A DNA stretch of 64,000 nucleotides from Nitrospira_D sp035465795 (GTDB lineage: Bacteria > Nitrospirota > Nitrospiria > Nitrospirales > Nitrospiraceae). A program made the position numbers and the translations under genes. The stretch spans positions 744,001 to 808,000 of the forward strand of contig NZ_JBMWAN010000002.1 in the NCBI RefSeq assembly GCF_049546785.1, in the 5' to 3' direction. The notes beneath the pieces are model-generated. The model was not told the origin of the DNA, did not search any database, and saw nothing but the letters and a program-made list of their open reading frames with translations. Of the stretch, positions 17,832-25,911 are shown one piece after another (within the stretch, counting starts at the first letter, position 1; every line of letters begins with the position of its first letter).

Positions 17832-18371
17832 CGTTCACGTCTCACAAGCTGTTGACCTAGAAAGAAGAGGGGAGATCTTAGTGCTGTGGTCTTGGGGATA
17901 GCAAGCGGACAAAGGACCTACGAAATGAGACCCGAAAGCCCTAGGTTTCTGTGTCTATATTTTGGCTGTGCAGAAAATGCGAATTACTCATGTCGCACAA
18001 ATGGTTATCGTTGTCGCCGCTTGGGGGGTGAGTGCGAGAAAGCCGTATCGAACGCACGGGGCACGGCCCGTTTTGCTAGGGCTGAGAATCCCGGGGGAGT
18101 TTGGGAGGAGAGGGTATGCGCAGATGGAACGGCGGATCCGGCTGAGAGTCGTCCCATTCCGACTCCAAAGGAGAGAGCGCCTTGGCTTTCCGGCGTCGAT
18201 GGATCTGGGTCTCAATCCTCCGTTGCGGGAAGGATGGATCGGGATCGGATGATCGTGCTGTTGTCATGTGAGCCAGAAGGATTCGCGAGAGTCAGCGATG
18301 AAGTGCGTATGACACGATAGCATCCCAATAAAATGACCGTCAAATGAGCGGCGTCGTTCTGCCAATATTCT
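17832..18371. other. Intergenic region between divergent nuoA and the OmpA-type gene
   Basis: About 540 bases before the promoter of the rightward gene. Open frames up to 144 codons occur on the plus strand, but they are Arg/Gly-rich, have no domain and no ribosome site, and look like random open reading in high-G+C DNA. It should contain the nuo operon promoter and possibly control sites, none of which I can identify from sequence alone. Confidence 0.5.
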
Positions 18372-18399
18372 TGACAATACACCATCCTTTGCTATGGTT
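18372..18399 (+). promoter_or_regulatory. Sigma70-type promoter of the OmpA-type gene
   Basis: A perfect -35 TTGACA (18372-18377), a 16-base spacer and a -10 TATGGT (18394-18399, four of six to consensus). It lies 39 bases before the ATG at 18438, which has AAGGA upstream. Confidence 0.6.
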
Positions 18400-18437
18400 T
18401 GCGAAGCGCTACTTGTCTAAACACAAGGACTGAACCC

Positions 18438-20000
18438 ATGAAAAACATGACACGAATCGTCCTCGCTGTGCTCCTGTCGTGGGGCAGCCTACTGCCGGAC
18501 AGAGTGATGGCCCAGACACAAGACGTCGATTCAGTTAGGCTCGGTGAGGCCGCACTGGCGTATGCTGCCGGTTCTATTCAGAAAACGACGCCGCGCGATG
18601 GTCTGGTGAATCTCATCACCGGTGATAACCAGGCCTCAGGAGCCCGGACTGTTCTTGGAGCGGGAGACTCGGTATATCTCAAGCTCGACAACCCTCGGGA
18701 GGTCGCGCTGGGCGATCTTTTCACGGTCTATCGTCGGGTACGGAAGGTCTTTCACCCGGCTACGCAGGAATATCTCGGGTTTATCACCATCAGGCTGGCG
18801 GTGGTGAAGGTCGCTCAGGTGGATGATGCCTTGACGACCGTGGAAGTGGTTCGCAGCTATGGGGCCTTTGCCCCCGGCGATCTGGTTTATCGCTTTGTCC
18901 CCCCCGCGCCGGCGGGTGAGCCCCGTTCCACAGGTGATCCGGGTGATATCAGTGGGATGATCGTCGGCATCCAGGCGGATCAACCGATGACGCTCGTGGC
19001 ACAGAGGAATATTGTCTATCTCGATCATGGGCAGGAAGATGGTCTGATGAGCGGAGATGTCCTGGACATCTATCGTAAGGGACTGGGAATTCCTTCTCGC
19101 AAGGTCGGACAGCTCAGAATTATCTCCACCGAAGACCGGACGGCGACCGCTCAGGTTGTGAAGTCGATGACGAGAATTATGGTAGGAGACCGGTACAAGT
19201 TAGTGGGGCATTCGGCGCCGCTTGCTCAGCCGATCGAGCCGGCACAGATTTCCTCTGTGAAGAATGTCGCCACGGCGATTCCGTCTGATTTGGTTGCGCG
19301 GACTTTGAAGGTCCAGGATGCAGCGGGACAGAGCCGTTTGAATCTTGGCGATCTGAAAAACCTGCTTCGGTATGATTCGGGCGAGGCTGCGATCAGGCCG
19401 GAAGGATACAAAGTGCTTGATCAGTTGATTGAGTACCTACGGTCCGGCAGCGATGCGCGGATGGTCCGTGTGGAAGGCCATGCGGACAATGTAGAGATTG
19501 GTCCATCGCTCAAATCTCGGTACCCGAGCAATTGGGAGTTGTCGAAGGCTCGTGCAGGCGGGGTTGTTCGATACCTTGTGGAAAAGGGCGGGTTGGATTC
19601 GGCGCGCTTCTCTTCTATCGGATACGGCGATAGTCGTCCGGCTGCAACCAATGCGAATGAGGAGGGGCGCACCAGCAACCGCCGAGTCGAAGTAGTTCTG
19701 TACTCGCCGACATCGACGGACCCCAAGGCCTCACAGCCGATCGATCCCGGCACCGCGGGTCATGTGGAATCCGGTGCTTCGAGCCTGAGTGTTCAAGGGA
19801 GCAGTTCGGCTGAGTCGGCGTCTGTGGCTGCTCAAGACGGATCTATCGCCGCTTCAGATTCTCCATCGTTGCCGGGGAAGGAAACCCTTCCCGCGGCCGA
19901 TGGGCCGGGCATTCTCAACCTCCCTGTCTCGACCGGACAGGCGGTTACAGAATCTGCCGCACAGGATCCGGTCAAGCCGGCGGCACCACCACTTGAGTAA
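18438..20000 (+). CDS. Exported OmpA C-terminal domain protein
   Basis: 520 residues from the ATG at 18438. There is a signal peptide (~1-25, ending VMAQT) and then two related beta-rich segments: ~residues 60-160, containing GDLFTVYRRVRKVF, and ~180-265, containing GDVLDIYRKGLGIPSRKVGQ. These look like a repeated unit built around 'G(D)xxxIYR'. An OmpA-type peptidoglycan-binding domain follows (~315-435), with VEGHADNVEIG and 'SKARAGGVVRYLVEKGGL' ending in TSNRRVEVVLY. A Ser/Ala/Pro-rich, probably disordered tail (~440-520) closes the protein. It probably links an outer-membrane or periplasmic structure to the cell wall; the partner is unknown. Confidence 0.8.
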   Translation: MKNMTRIVLAVLLSWGSLLPDRVMAQTQDVDSVRLGEAALAYAAGSIQKTTPRDGLVNLITGDNQASGARTVLGAGDSVYLKLDNPREVALGDLFTVYRRVRKVFHPATQEYLGFITIRLAVVKVAQVDDALTTVEVVRSYGAFAPGDLVYRFVPPAPAGEPRSTGDPGDISGMIVGIQADQPMTLVAQRNIVYLDHGQEDGLMSGDVLDIYRKGLGIPSRKVGQLRIISTEDRTATAQVVKSMTRIMVGDRYKLVGHSAPLAQPIEPAQISSVKNVATAIPSDLVARTLKVQDAAGQSRLNLGDLKNLLRYDSGEAAIRPEGYKVLDQLIEYLRSGSDARMVRVEGHADNVEIGPSLKSRYPSNWELSKARAGGVVRYLVEKGGLDSARFSSIGYGDSRPAATNANEEGRTSNRRVEVVLYSPTSTDPKASQPIDPGTAGHVESGASSLSVQGSSSAESASVAAQDGSIAASDSPSLPGKETLPAADGPGILNLPVSTGQAVTESAAQDPVKPAAPPLE

Positions 20001-20129
20001 GGCCTGTTCCGTGAGCGACCGGGATGTCACGTCTTGGCATCCGGGTCGCTCCATCTTTTCTGTGTTTATGGGCCCCGCAAGCGGTCTCCTTTGATTGTCC
20101 TGCCTTTTGTCGCGCTGCTAGAATGCCGC

Positions 20130-22448
20130 ATGCGACACAATGACACGCCCTCCACATCAAAAGATGCGCATGAGCAGAATGAACTCTTTGCCGATGTGAT
20201 TGTGCCCCGGCATATCGCGAAGGCCTTTACTTATCTCGTTCCATCCTCTCTCGTAAACCGGATTGCAGTCGGGCAGTGCGTCACCGTTCCCTTCGGACGG
20301 ACGATGCTTCAGGGGGCCGTTGTGGCGTTGACCCGCGCGCTACCCTCGGGCGTGACCGTATCCCGACTCAAGCCTATTGCGTCCCTGGCGGAGGGAAACC
20401 ACTTCTCGGGTATTGCCCCGGAGATGTTTGCGTTATCGAAACGGGTTGCAGACGAATATCTTGCGCCTTGGGGCCAGTGTTTGCGGCTGGTGACGCAATC
20501 AGCAGGACGATCGGTTCCTGCTCCGGTTCGATTCACGGTGACCCAAGAGGGACGGGGCGCAATTGAGCAAGGAGGTTGCCCCGAAGGTATGCGGTCGCTC
20601 CTCACCCGCATCGCGCGGCGTGCCAGCGGCTTATCGGCAGCGACGGTTCAGACGGCCGCGAAGGACGCGCCGCGTGGCGCCCTGCAATTTCTTCAATCCC
20701 GGCAGTGGGTTGTGCGTATTTCCGACGCTGTCCCGCGCACGCGGACTTCGGTCAAAACGGCGGTAATCGCAGCGGAGCGTGAGACTGTCAATCTTCCTCT
20801 GATGCCGGACCCAGAGGAGGAAGCGCTGCAGCGTATTATGAAACTCCTGCATCCTCCCAAGGCAGGGAGAATCCTGATTCATGGGCAGACGGACTATCGA
20901 ATCTCCCTACTGGTTAGTGCGGCTCGGCAGGTACTGGCCGCTGATCGGTCGGTGCTGGTGATAGTCGGCGAGGTTGCGAAGGTCGATTGGATGGCAGGGG
21001 TTCTGCGGCGGGTCACGAACGTGCCCGTGACCGTGCATCATGGCCGCACTCAGGATCCCGGGATTGCCGCGGTTCCGGAGGGGAGGCCTCAGCTTGTGGT
21101 CGGGACCCGTTCGGCCATTTTCCGGGGCCTGGACCCGATGGGGCTGATTTGGATTGAGGGCGAAGACGACGCGGCGCTCAAAGAACCGCAGGAGCCGCAC
21201 TATCATGCGCGCGAGGTCGCCTGGTTACGGGCTCAACAGCTCGGGGTGCCTCTGGTGCTGGGATCCTCCCACCCGTCGTTGGAGTCCATGACGGCGGCCG
21301 GGGGTGAGCTGTGTACGCAGCAACTTGCGCCAGAGCGTGCCCCGCATGTGGAGTTAGTGGATCTGTCCCGGGAATTCTCCGGCTCGCCTATGAGTGCCAG
21401 GCTGGTCGCGGCCTTGCGCGAGACGCTGCAGCAGCATGAGCGGGTCGTCCTGTTCTTGAATCGAAAGGGCTATGCCGGGGCATTGGTCTGCCGAGAGTGC
21501 GGGTGGGTGCCACGCTGTGGGTCGTGTGCGGTGGCGCTCCCCTATTACCGGGAGAAAGGTCGTCTTGCCTGCAGATATTGCGGCGCGGGGGTCTCTCCTC
21601 CGGACATCTGTCCGACATGCGGGTCATCGCGCCTCAGCCCTGTCGGAGAGGGAACGGAGCGCGTGGAACTGGAGGTTCGCCGGCTGTTTCCGGACGCACG
21701 CATCGTGCGGATCGAGGGAGTCTCCAGCCGAGGAGCTGGGACTGGTCGAGGACATTGGCAGCAGGTGGACTCGCGGGAATGGGATATTCTTATCGGGACA
21801 CAGGTCTTGTTTCAGCGCGAGCCGATTTCTCCCGTCGGTCTGGTCGGAATCGTGCAGGCCGATTCCGGTTTGCATGTGCCGGATTTCCGCGCCGCTGAGC
21901 GAACCTACCAATTGCTGGTTGACGCGGTGAGCCTGGGACGTCCGGCCTCGGCCGGCGGGCGAGTGATCTTGCAAACGTCTTTGCCGAACCATCATGTCAT
22001 GCAGGCTATCGTCTCCCATGATCCGGCACGGTTTTATGATGAAGAATTGAAGACCCGCCAGTTGCTCGGGTATCCGCCTGCCATGCATCTGATCCATCTG
22101 GCCGTGTCGGGCAAGGATCGCCTGCAGGTCGAGCAGGCGGCACAGAAGTGGGTGAGGCTGTTACACAGCGCTGCGTCCGGATCTGCAACACCGGCTCATC
22201 GAACGGGCTTGTCCTCCCCTGCCGGGTCTCTTCTGATTCCGTCATCCGAGGGTATCGGCATTCTGGGTCCGGTAGTAGCCACGGGGATGCGGCCCAAGGG
22301 ACATGTCCGGTCGCACATCATGGTCAAGGGACGCGATCGTGCGGCGATTCGCACGCTGGTGCGAGACTCTCTGGACGCGGTCGAGCGTGCCTATCCCCGC
22401 AGAATCCTGAAGTTCAGCGTGGATGTTGACCCCCTTGAGATGGACTGA
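20130..22448 (+). CDS. priA: PriA-family primosomal protein with degenerate helicase motifs
   Basis: 772 residues from the ATG at 20130 (an in-frame reading reaches back to 20034). The 3'-DNA-binding domain (~25-110, with VGQCVTVPFGRTMLQGAVV) and the Zn-binding region (~454-500, CRECG..C..C and C..C...C..C, eight cysteines) are well kept. The ATPase motifs are not. The Walker A position reads HGQTDYRIS instead of GxTGSGKT, the DEEH box reads EGEDD, motif V reads GTQVLFQREPIS, and motif VI reads DAVSLGRPAS instead of QVAGRAGR. PriA normally reloads the replicative helicase at stalled forks; this one is predicted to have only the structural or loading function. Actinobacterial and Deinococcus PriA are known to have lost the ATPase in a similar way. 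Confidence 0.88.
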   Translation: MRHNDTPSTSKDAHEQNELFADVIVPRHIAKAFTYLVPSSLVNRIAVGQCVTVPFGRTMLQGAVVALTRALPSGVTVSRLKPIASLAEGNHFSGIAPEMFALSKRVADEYLAPWGQCLRLVTQSAGRSVPAPVRFTVTQEGRGAIEQGGCPEGMRSLLTRIARRASGLSAATVQTAAKDAPRGALQFLQSRQWVVRISDAVPRTRTSVKTAVIAAERETVNLPLMPDPEEEALQRIMKLLHPPKAGRILIHGQTDYRISLLVSAARQVLAADRSVLVIVGEVAKVDWMAGVLRRVTNVPVTVHHGRTQDPGIAAVPEGRPQLVVGTRSAIFRGLDPMGLIWIEGEDDAALKEPQEPHYHAREVAWLRAQQLGVPLVLGSSHPSLESMTAAGGELCTQQLAPERAPHVELVDLSREFSGSPMSARLVAALRETLQQHERVVLFLNRKGYAGALVCRECGWVPRCGSCAVALPYYREKGRLACRYCGAGVSPPDICPTCGSSRLSPVGEGTERVELEVRRLFPDARIVRIEGVSSRGAGTGRGHWQQVDSREWDILIGTQVLFQREPISPVGLVGIVQADSGLHVPDFRAAERTYQLLVDAVSLGRPASAGGRVILQTSLPNHHVMQAIVSHDPARFYDEELKTRQLLGYPPAMHLIHLAVSGKDRLQVEQAAQKWVRLLHSAASGSATPAHRTGLSSPAGSLLIPSSEGIGILGPVVATGMRPKGHVRSHIMVKGRDRAAIRTLVRDSLDAVERAYPRRILKFSVDVDPLEMD

Positions 22449-22450
22449 GC

Positions 22451-22894
22451 CTAGCGCTTCTTCGTGCGTTGGGGCCGCTCGGGTTTTACGGACGGAGGCG
22501 GGTCGATCGGGGGCGTCGTCGCCGATGCGGCCCACGCGCGTTTAAAAAGGCCATAGGAAAAGGAAATCCAGAAGACGGATGCGAAGAGCCCCAGGACTAC
22601 GGCTGAGAGGACGGTTCCCATCTCCTCGTCAGATGGCGCGGTAGCGGCCGACTTGAGTTGGACCATCAGGTTGAGCGGCCAGGCAAAACTCTCCAGACCA
22701 ACGAGCAGCGTCGACCAGGCCCAGATCTCAGTGATGGTGCGGCCTTTCCAGAAGAGAAAACCCGCAACGAGAAGGATCCATCCGACCATGACCGCCGTCG
22801 GCACCGTGCCCCAGAGCAGCCAAAACCCTGCTCCGACCACAAGGGTGCCAAGTCCGATGTTGATCTGGATCATTCTCTGAGAAGTCGGCGACAT
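22451..22894 (-). CDS. Small integral membrane protein, unknown function
   Basis: 147 residues with about four membrane helices (roughly 12-30, 33-50, 58-78 and 95-118) and a Pro/Arg/Lys-rich cytoplasmic tail (PPIDPPPSVKPERPQRTKKR). No family is assigned with confidence. It is convergent with priA, with two bases between the stops. Confidence 0.65.
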   Translation of the reverse strand: MSPTSQRMIQINIGLGTLVVGAGFWLLWGTVPTAVMVGWILLVAGFLFWKGRTITEIWAWSTLLVGLESFAWPLNLMVQLKSAATAPSDEEMGTVLSAVVLGLFASVFWISFSYGLFKRAWAASATTPPIDPPPSVKPERPQRTKKR

Positions 22895-22961
22895 GACGGG
22901 ATGGGAGTGTGATGGCTGCGTGAGGTGAAGTCAACGCGCGCGTGTCGCGCGGCGAACGATG

Positions 22962-23333
22962 TTAACGGCCCAGCTCGGATTGTGCCGCCTCCAGCAGCGT
23001 CTGCATATCGAACGGTTTTTGGAGGGTTCGGCGCGCCCCGAGCATCTTGGCAACATCGAGGAAATTCAGGATGCCGATCATGTCGCAGCCTCCCGTGATC
23101 GCAATCACGCGCGAGGCCGGAAATTCACGGCGGAGCGTCATAATACTTTCTAATCCGTCTTGGTCCGGCATCAAGATGTCCATGACCACCAGATCCGCCG
23201 GCTTGGCCCGGTAGCATTCAAGACCCTGTTTCCCGTTCCGGGCTTCCTGAACTTCATATCCGGCCTGCTCAAGTGTATCCCGGATCAACTGGCGGATCTG
23301 ATCTTCGTCATCAACGACAAGGACTGAGGGCAT
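22962..23333 (-). CDS. Single-domain response regulator (CheY-like)
   Basis: 123 residues, just one receiver domain. The acidic pair is in VLVVDDEDQI, the phospho-acceptor Asp in DLVVMDILMPDQDG, the Thr in VIAITGG and the Lys in RTLQKPFDM. The start at 23333 follows AGAGGA; an in-frame extension to 23378 lacks such a site. With no output domain it probably acts by protein contact or in a phosphorelay. No kinase gene is adjacent; the hybrid kinase at 2178-3785 is 19 kb away. Confidence 0.9.
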   Translation of the reverse strand: MPSVLVVDDEDQIRQLIRDTLEQAGYEVQEARNGKQGLECYRAKPADLVVMDILMPDQDGLESIMTLRREFPASRVIAITGGCDMIGILNFLDVAKMLGARRTLQKPFDMQTLLEAAQSELGR

Positions 23334-24200
23334 CGTGTTCCTCTGCGAGTTCATTCCCAGGCTCACGGACTTGAGCAAGAGAGGGAAGTGCCGTCGGGCC
23401 TGATCAAGAGGTTCGGGATCGTCAGGAGCGATCGGTGGCGGCCTCTCTCTTCACATCCGGTATGGTGTGATCCGGCTATCTTGAGACCGGCATGATACCG
23501 AATCATGCGGCCGATTGAAGAGCGTTTGGGTGACTCTAACATCCCGCCCCAAGGCGAGCAAGCGATTCTTCGTCATGGGTTCATGGCTGACCAGACGTGT
23601 CTGAGGAAACCGATTGCCCGTATTACGTTCAACCGAGATTCCATCCGGCCTGGATGACAGTTCGCAACGGTCCACAGAGTCATGGTCCGAAGAGATCCGG
23701 CCTAGAGAAAACAAGGCCTGCGGCCAGGACGATAAGGCTGGCCGGGAATGAATTTGAGACTGATTGGGATAGGGCTGTCTGTCTCAGTCTATCTAGGCTG
23801 CGGACACAGACTGGTCGCCAGGGGTAACCTCATCGATCCGCGTGCTTCGGCTCAGGGAGGGCCGTCCTGCCTGCGGGGTGTTGAAAAAGTCCGCCACCGT
23901 CGATCCCGCATCGCTCAGAGGCCCAATGTTGAGATGAAGCCTCGGAGGGACGGATGCGAAGGATGTTCTCTGCTCGCCAAGATCCATCGGGACGGCGAAC
24001 GGATTGCACAGTAGTGCGGTGTGCACCTTTTCGCGTATTGCGCTCTTGCTGTAGGGCCTTGTTGAACACAACCGGAGGCGTTTCACATGGCACCTGTAAT
24101 CCCACGAGTGGTGCCTGTCCGGGGTATAGATATGGGCCAGGAAGAGGGTTTGGGCGGAGGAACTAAACCCGAGCAGCTCTGATCGCGGTTAGAGCCAGGA
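23334..24200. other. Long stretch without a convincing gene
   Basis: About 870 bases. Short open frames on both strands have no recognisable domains and no good start signals. A plus-strand frame at 23748-24014 begins like a signal peptide (MNLRLIGIGLSVSVYLGCG) but continues into a low-quality Arg-rich sequence. The stretch contains the possible dispersed repeat at 23879-24069. Otherwise I see nothing in it. Confidence 0.5.
23879..24069. repeat. Possible dispersed intergenic repeat or MITE-like remnant
   Basis: The segment begins GTGTTGAAAAAGTCCGCC and ends ...AGGGCCTTGTTGAACAC, so its ends are imperfect inverted copies (GTGTTGAA against GTGTTCAA). The phrase 'TTGAAAAAGTCCGCCA' together with a 'CGC...CAGAGG' continuation resembles short intergenic elements that I recall from Nitrospira genomes. 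Only one copy is present in this window, so the repeat status is inferred, not seen. Confidence 0.35.
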
Positions 24201-24227
24201 CAAGAAAAAGCCGGCGAGTGAGCCAGC
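24201..24227 (-). terminator. Rho-independent terminator of tRNA-Leu(GAG)
   Basis: On the minus strand GCTGGC - TCACTC - GCCGGC forms a six-pair stem (one G-U), followed by TTTTTCTTG. It lies 6 bases after the encoded CCA end of the tRNA. Confidence 0.75.
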
Positions 24228-24233
24228 GTCAGT

Positions 24234-24317
24234 TGGTGCCGAAGGCGGGACTTGAACCCGCACGGCTTGCGCCACACGCCCCTCAAACGTGCGTGTCTGC
24301 CATTCCACCACTTCGGC
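24234..24317 (-). tRNA. tRNA-Leu (anticodon GAG)
   Basis: 84 bases including an encoded CCA. The acceptor arms GCCGAAG/CTTCGGC pair and the T arm carries GGTTCAAGTCC. The anticodon loop TTGAGGG gives GAG, reading CUC/CUU. A long variable arm (TGTGGCGCAAGCCGT region) marks it as a class II Leu tRNA. It has its own promoter and terminator, so it is a stand-alone gene. Confidence 0.95.
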
Positions 24318-24351
24318 ATCAGGAAACAAAAAAACCCGACGAGGGAGGGGC

Positions 24352-24381
24352 ATTATAGAAGTAGGCCAAAATCCTTGTCAA
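24352..24381 (-). promoter_or_regulatory. Sigma70 promoter of tRNA-Leu(GAG)
   Basis: On the minus strand a perfect TTGACA (24376-24381), an 18-base spacer and a perfect TATAAT (24352-24357). The -10 box ends 34 bases before the mature tRNA 5' end. It suggests strong constitutive expression. Confidence 0.8.
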
Positions 24382-24475
24382 TAAAGCAGGTGTCCGGTAG
24401 AATCGGCCCCCGTCTCCCTAAATGACCGCGATGGTTCCGATAGTTCCATTAATGAGCCGGTAGGACAGCGGATTC

Positions 24476-25165
24476 ATGACCTTCATAACCTCCGATCGCC
24501 ACCGTCGTCTCAGGGCATCTGTGGCCGCGTTTTTTGACGTGGATAACACGCTGCTCCCCGGCGAGGCGAGCGAAATACGATTCTTTCGATGGTTGTGGCA
24601 ACGGAGGGTCGTGGGCTGGCCCGAAGCGCGGGTCAGCGTGCAATGGTGGATGCGGCATTGGCCGGCGCTGTCACTTCAGCCGCTCCGGGAACGAAAACTC
24701 TACTTGATGGGGAAGCCGGCTCAGGTGATCGAACCGATGGGCGAGGAATTCTGTCGAGAGCAATTGTGTCCCTGCGTCTCGCCCGACGCCATGAAAAGAA
24801 TCGAGGAGCACCGGCAGGCAGGTCACGCCGTCGTGTTGGTGACGGGGTCGCTGGATTTTCTCGTGGATCCCATTGCGACGTCGTTGCAAGTCGACCGGTG
24901 TCTGGCGGGCCGGCTGGAGCAGCGGGACGGAGTGTATACCGGCGACCTGATTCAGCCGTTGCCCTATGGGGCGGGGAAACACACGCTGGTGCAGCGTCTG
25001 GCGCAGGAGATGGACTTGGATCTGGCCGCCTGCTTCGCGTACGGCGACAGCCCCGGCGACCGAGAGATTCTGAGTGCGGTGGGGCATCCGACGGTGGTGA
25101 ATCCCATTCGCGGGATGGATCGGGTGGCCCGGCGCAACGGCTGGCCGGTGGTGTCATGGAAGTGA
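24476..25165 (+). CDS. HAD-superfamily (subfamily IB) phosphatase
   Basis: 229 residues. Motif I DVDNTLLPGEASE (nucleophile Asp and acid/base Asp), motif II VLVTGSLDFLV, and motif III/IV AYGDSPGDREIL are all intact. This is the pattern of SerB-like HAD-IB hydrolases that act on small phosphomonoesters such as phosphoserine or lipid-linked phosphates. The exact substrate cannot be read from sequence. The ATG at 24476 has AGGA about ten bases upstream. The 3' end overlaps the start of queE by ten bases, so translation is probably coupled. Confidence 0.88.
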   Translation: MTFITSDRHRRLRASVAAFFDVDNTLLPGEASEIRFFRWLWQRRVVGWPEARVSVQWWMRHWPALSLQPLRERKLYLMGKPAQVIEPMGEEFCREQLCPCVSPDAMKRIEEHRQAGHAVVLVTGSLDFLVDPIATSLQVDRCLAGRLEQRDGVYTGDLIQPLPYGAGKHTLVQRLAQEMDLDLAACFAYGDSPGDREILSAVGHPTVVNPIRGMDRVARRNGWPVVSWK

Positions 25166-25830
25166 ATCTTGCGGGATCGTCTCGTGAGACGACGGTCCGC
25201 GTCACCGAAATCTTTTACAGTATTCAAGGCGAGTCGACCTACGCGGGCCAGCCCTGTGTCTTCATTCGTCTGACAGGCTGTCCGCTCCGCTGCACCTGGT
25301 GTGATACGGAATACAGTTTTTACGGCGGCACGTGGTTGTCCGTCGACGCGCTCCTCGCGCAGGTGGCGCAATACGGATGCCGCCTGGTCGAAGTCACGGG
25401 GGGCGAGCCGCTTGCTCAACCGGAGGCCGTTCCCTTGATTGCGCGGCTCTGTGACGAAGACTATACGGTCCTGCTGGAAACCAGCGGCGCGATCGACATT
25501 GAGCCGGTGGACCGGCGGGCGCGCGTCATTCTCGATGTGAAATGTCCGGGCAGCGGGATGACCGACCGTATGCACTGGCCGAACCTGGACCGGTTAACCG
25601 CGAAGGATGAAGCGAAGTTCGTGCTGGCGGATCGCGCAGACTATGACTGGGCGTGCGAGATTGTGGCACGGTATCGGCTGGCCGACCGCTGCACCGTCCT
25701 CTTCAGTCCTGTATTCGGGTCGCTCGATCTTCGCGGACTGGCGGAATGGATTCTGGCGGATCGGTTGCCGGTTCGTTTTCAACTGCAGTTGCACAAATAT
25801 ATCTGGGCCCCTGATATGCGCGGAGTCTGA
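25156..25830 (+). CDS. queE: 7-carboxy-7-deazaguanine synthase
   Basis: 224 residues. It has the N-terminal 'EIFYSIQGESTYAGQPCVFI' substrate region, the radical-SAM cluster motif C-x3-C-x2-C in CPLRCTWCDTEY, and VTGGEPLAQ for SAM binding. QueE converts 6-carboxytetrahydropterin to CDG in queuosine (preQ0) synthesis. The ATG at 25156 lies inside the end of the HAD gene. The same frame is open far upstream to 24589, but that part overlaps the HAD gene and has no radical-SAM character. No other que gene is adjacent. Confidence 0.93.
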   Translation: MEVNLAGSSRETTVRVTEIFYSIQGESTYAGQPCVFIRLTGCPLRCTWCDTEYSFYGGTWLSVDALLAQVAQYGCRLVEVTGGEPLAQPEAVPLIARLCDEDYTVLLETSGAIDIEPVDRRARVILDVKCPGSGMTDRMHWPNLDRLTAKDEAKFVLADRADYDWACEIVARYRLADRCTVLFSPVFGSLDLRGLAEWILADRLPVRFQLQLHKYIWAPDMRGV

Positions 25831-25911
25831 GATATCGCTGCCAGCCCTCAGCTATCAGGGTGACCTGAAAACGGAGAGCTGATGGCTGACAGTTTGAACA
25901 AGGAGCGTGGA

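Noticed and set aside
17886..18320. A 144-codon open frame in the nuoA upstream region
   Set aside because: Its composition is unlike neighbouring proteins, and it has neither a ribosome site nor a recognisable domain.
24589..25155. A long upstream extension of the queE frame
   Set aside because: It overlaps the HAD phosphatase in another frame and has no protein-like content; queE begins at 25156.
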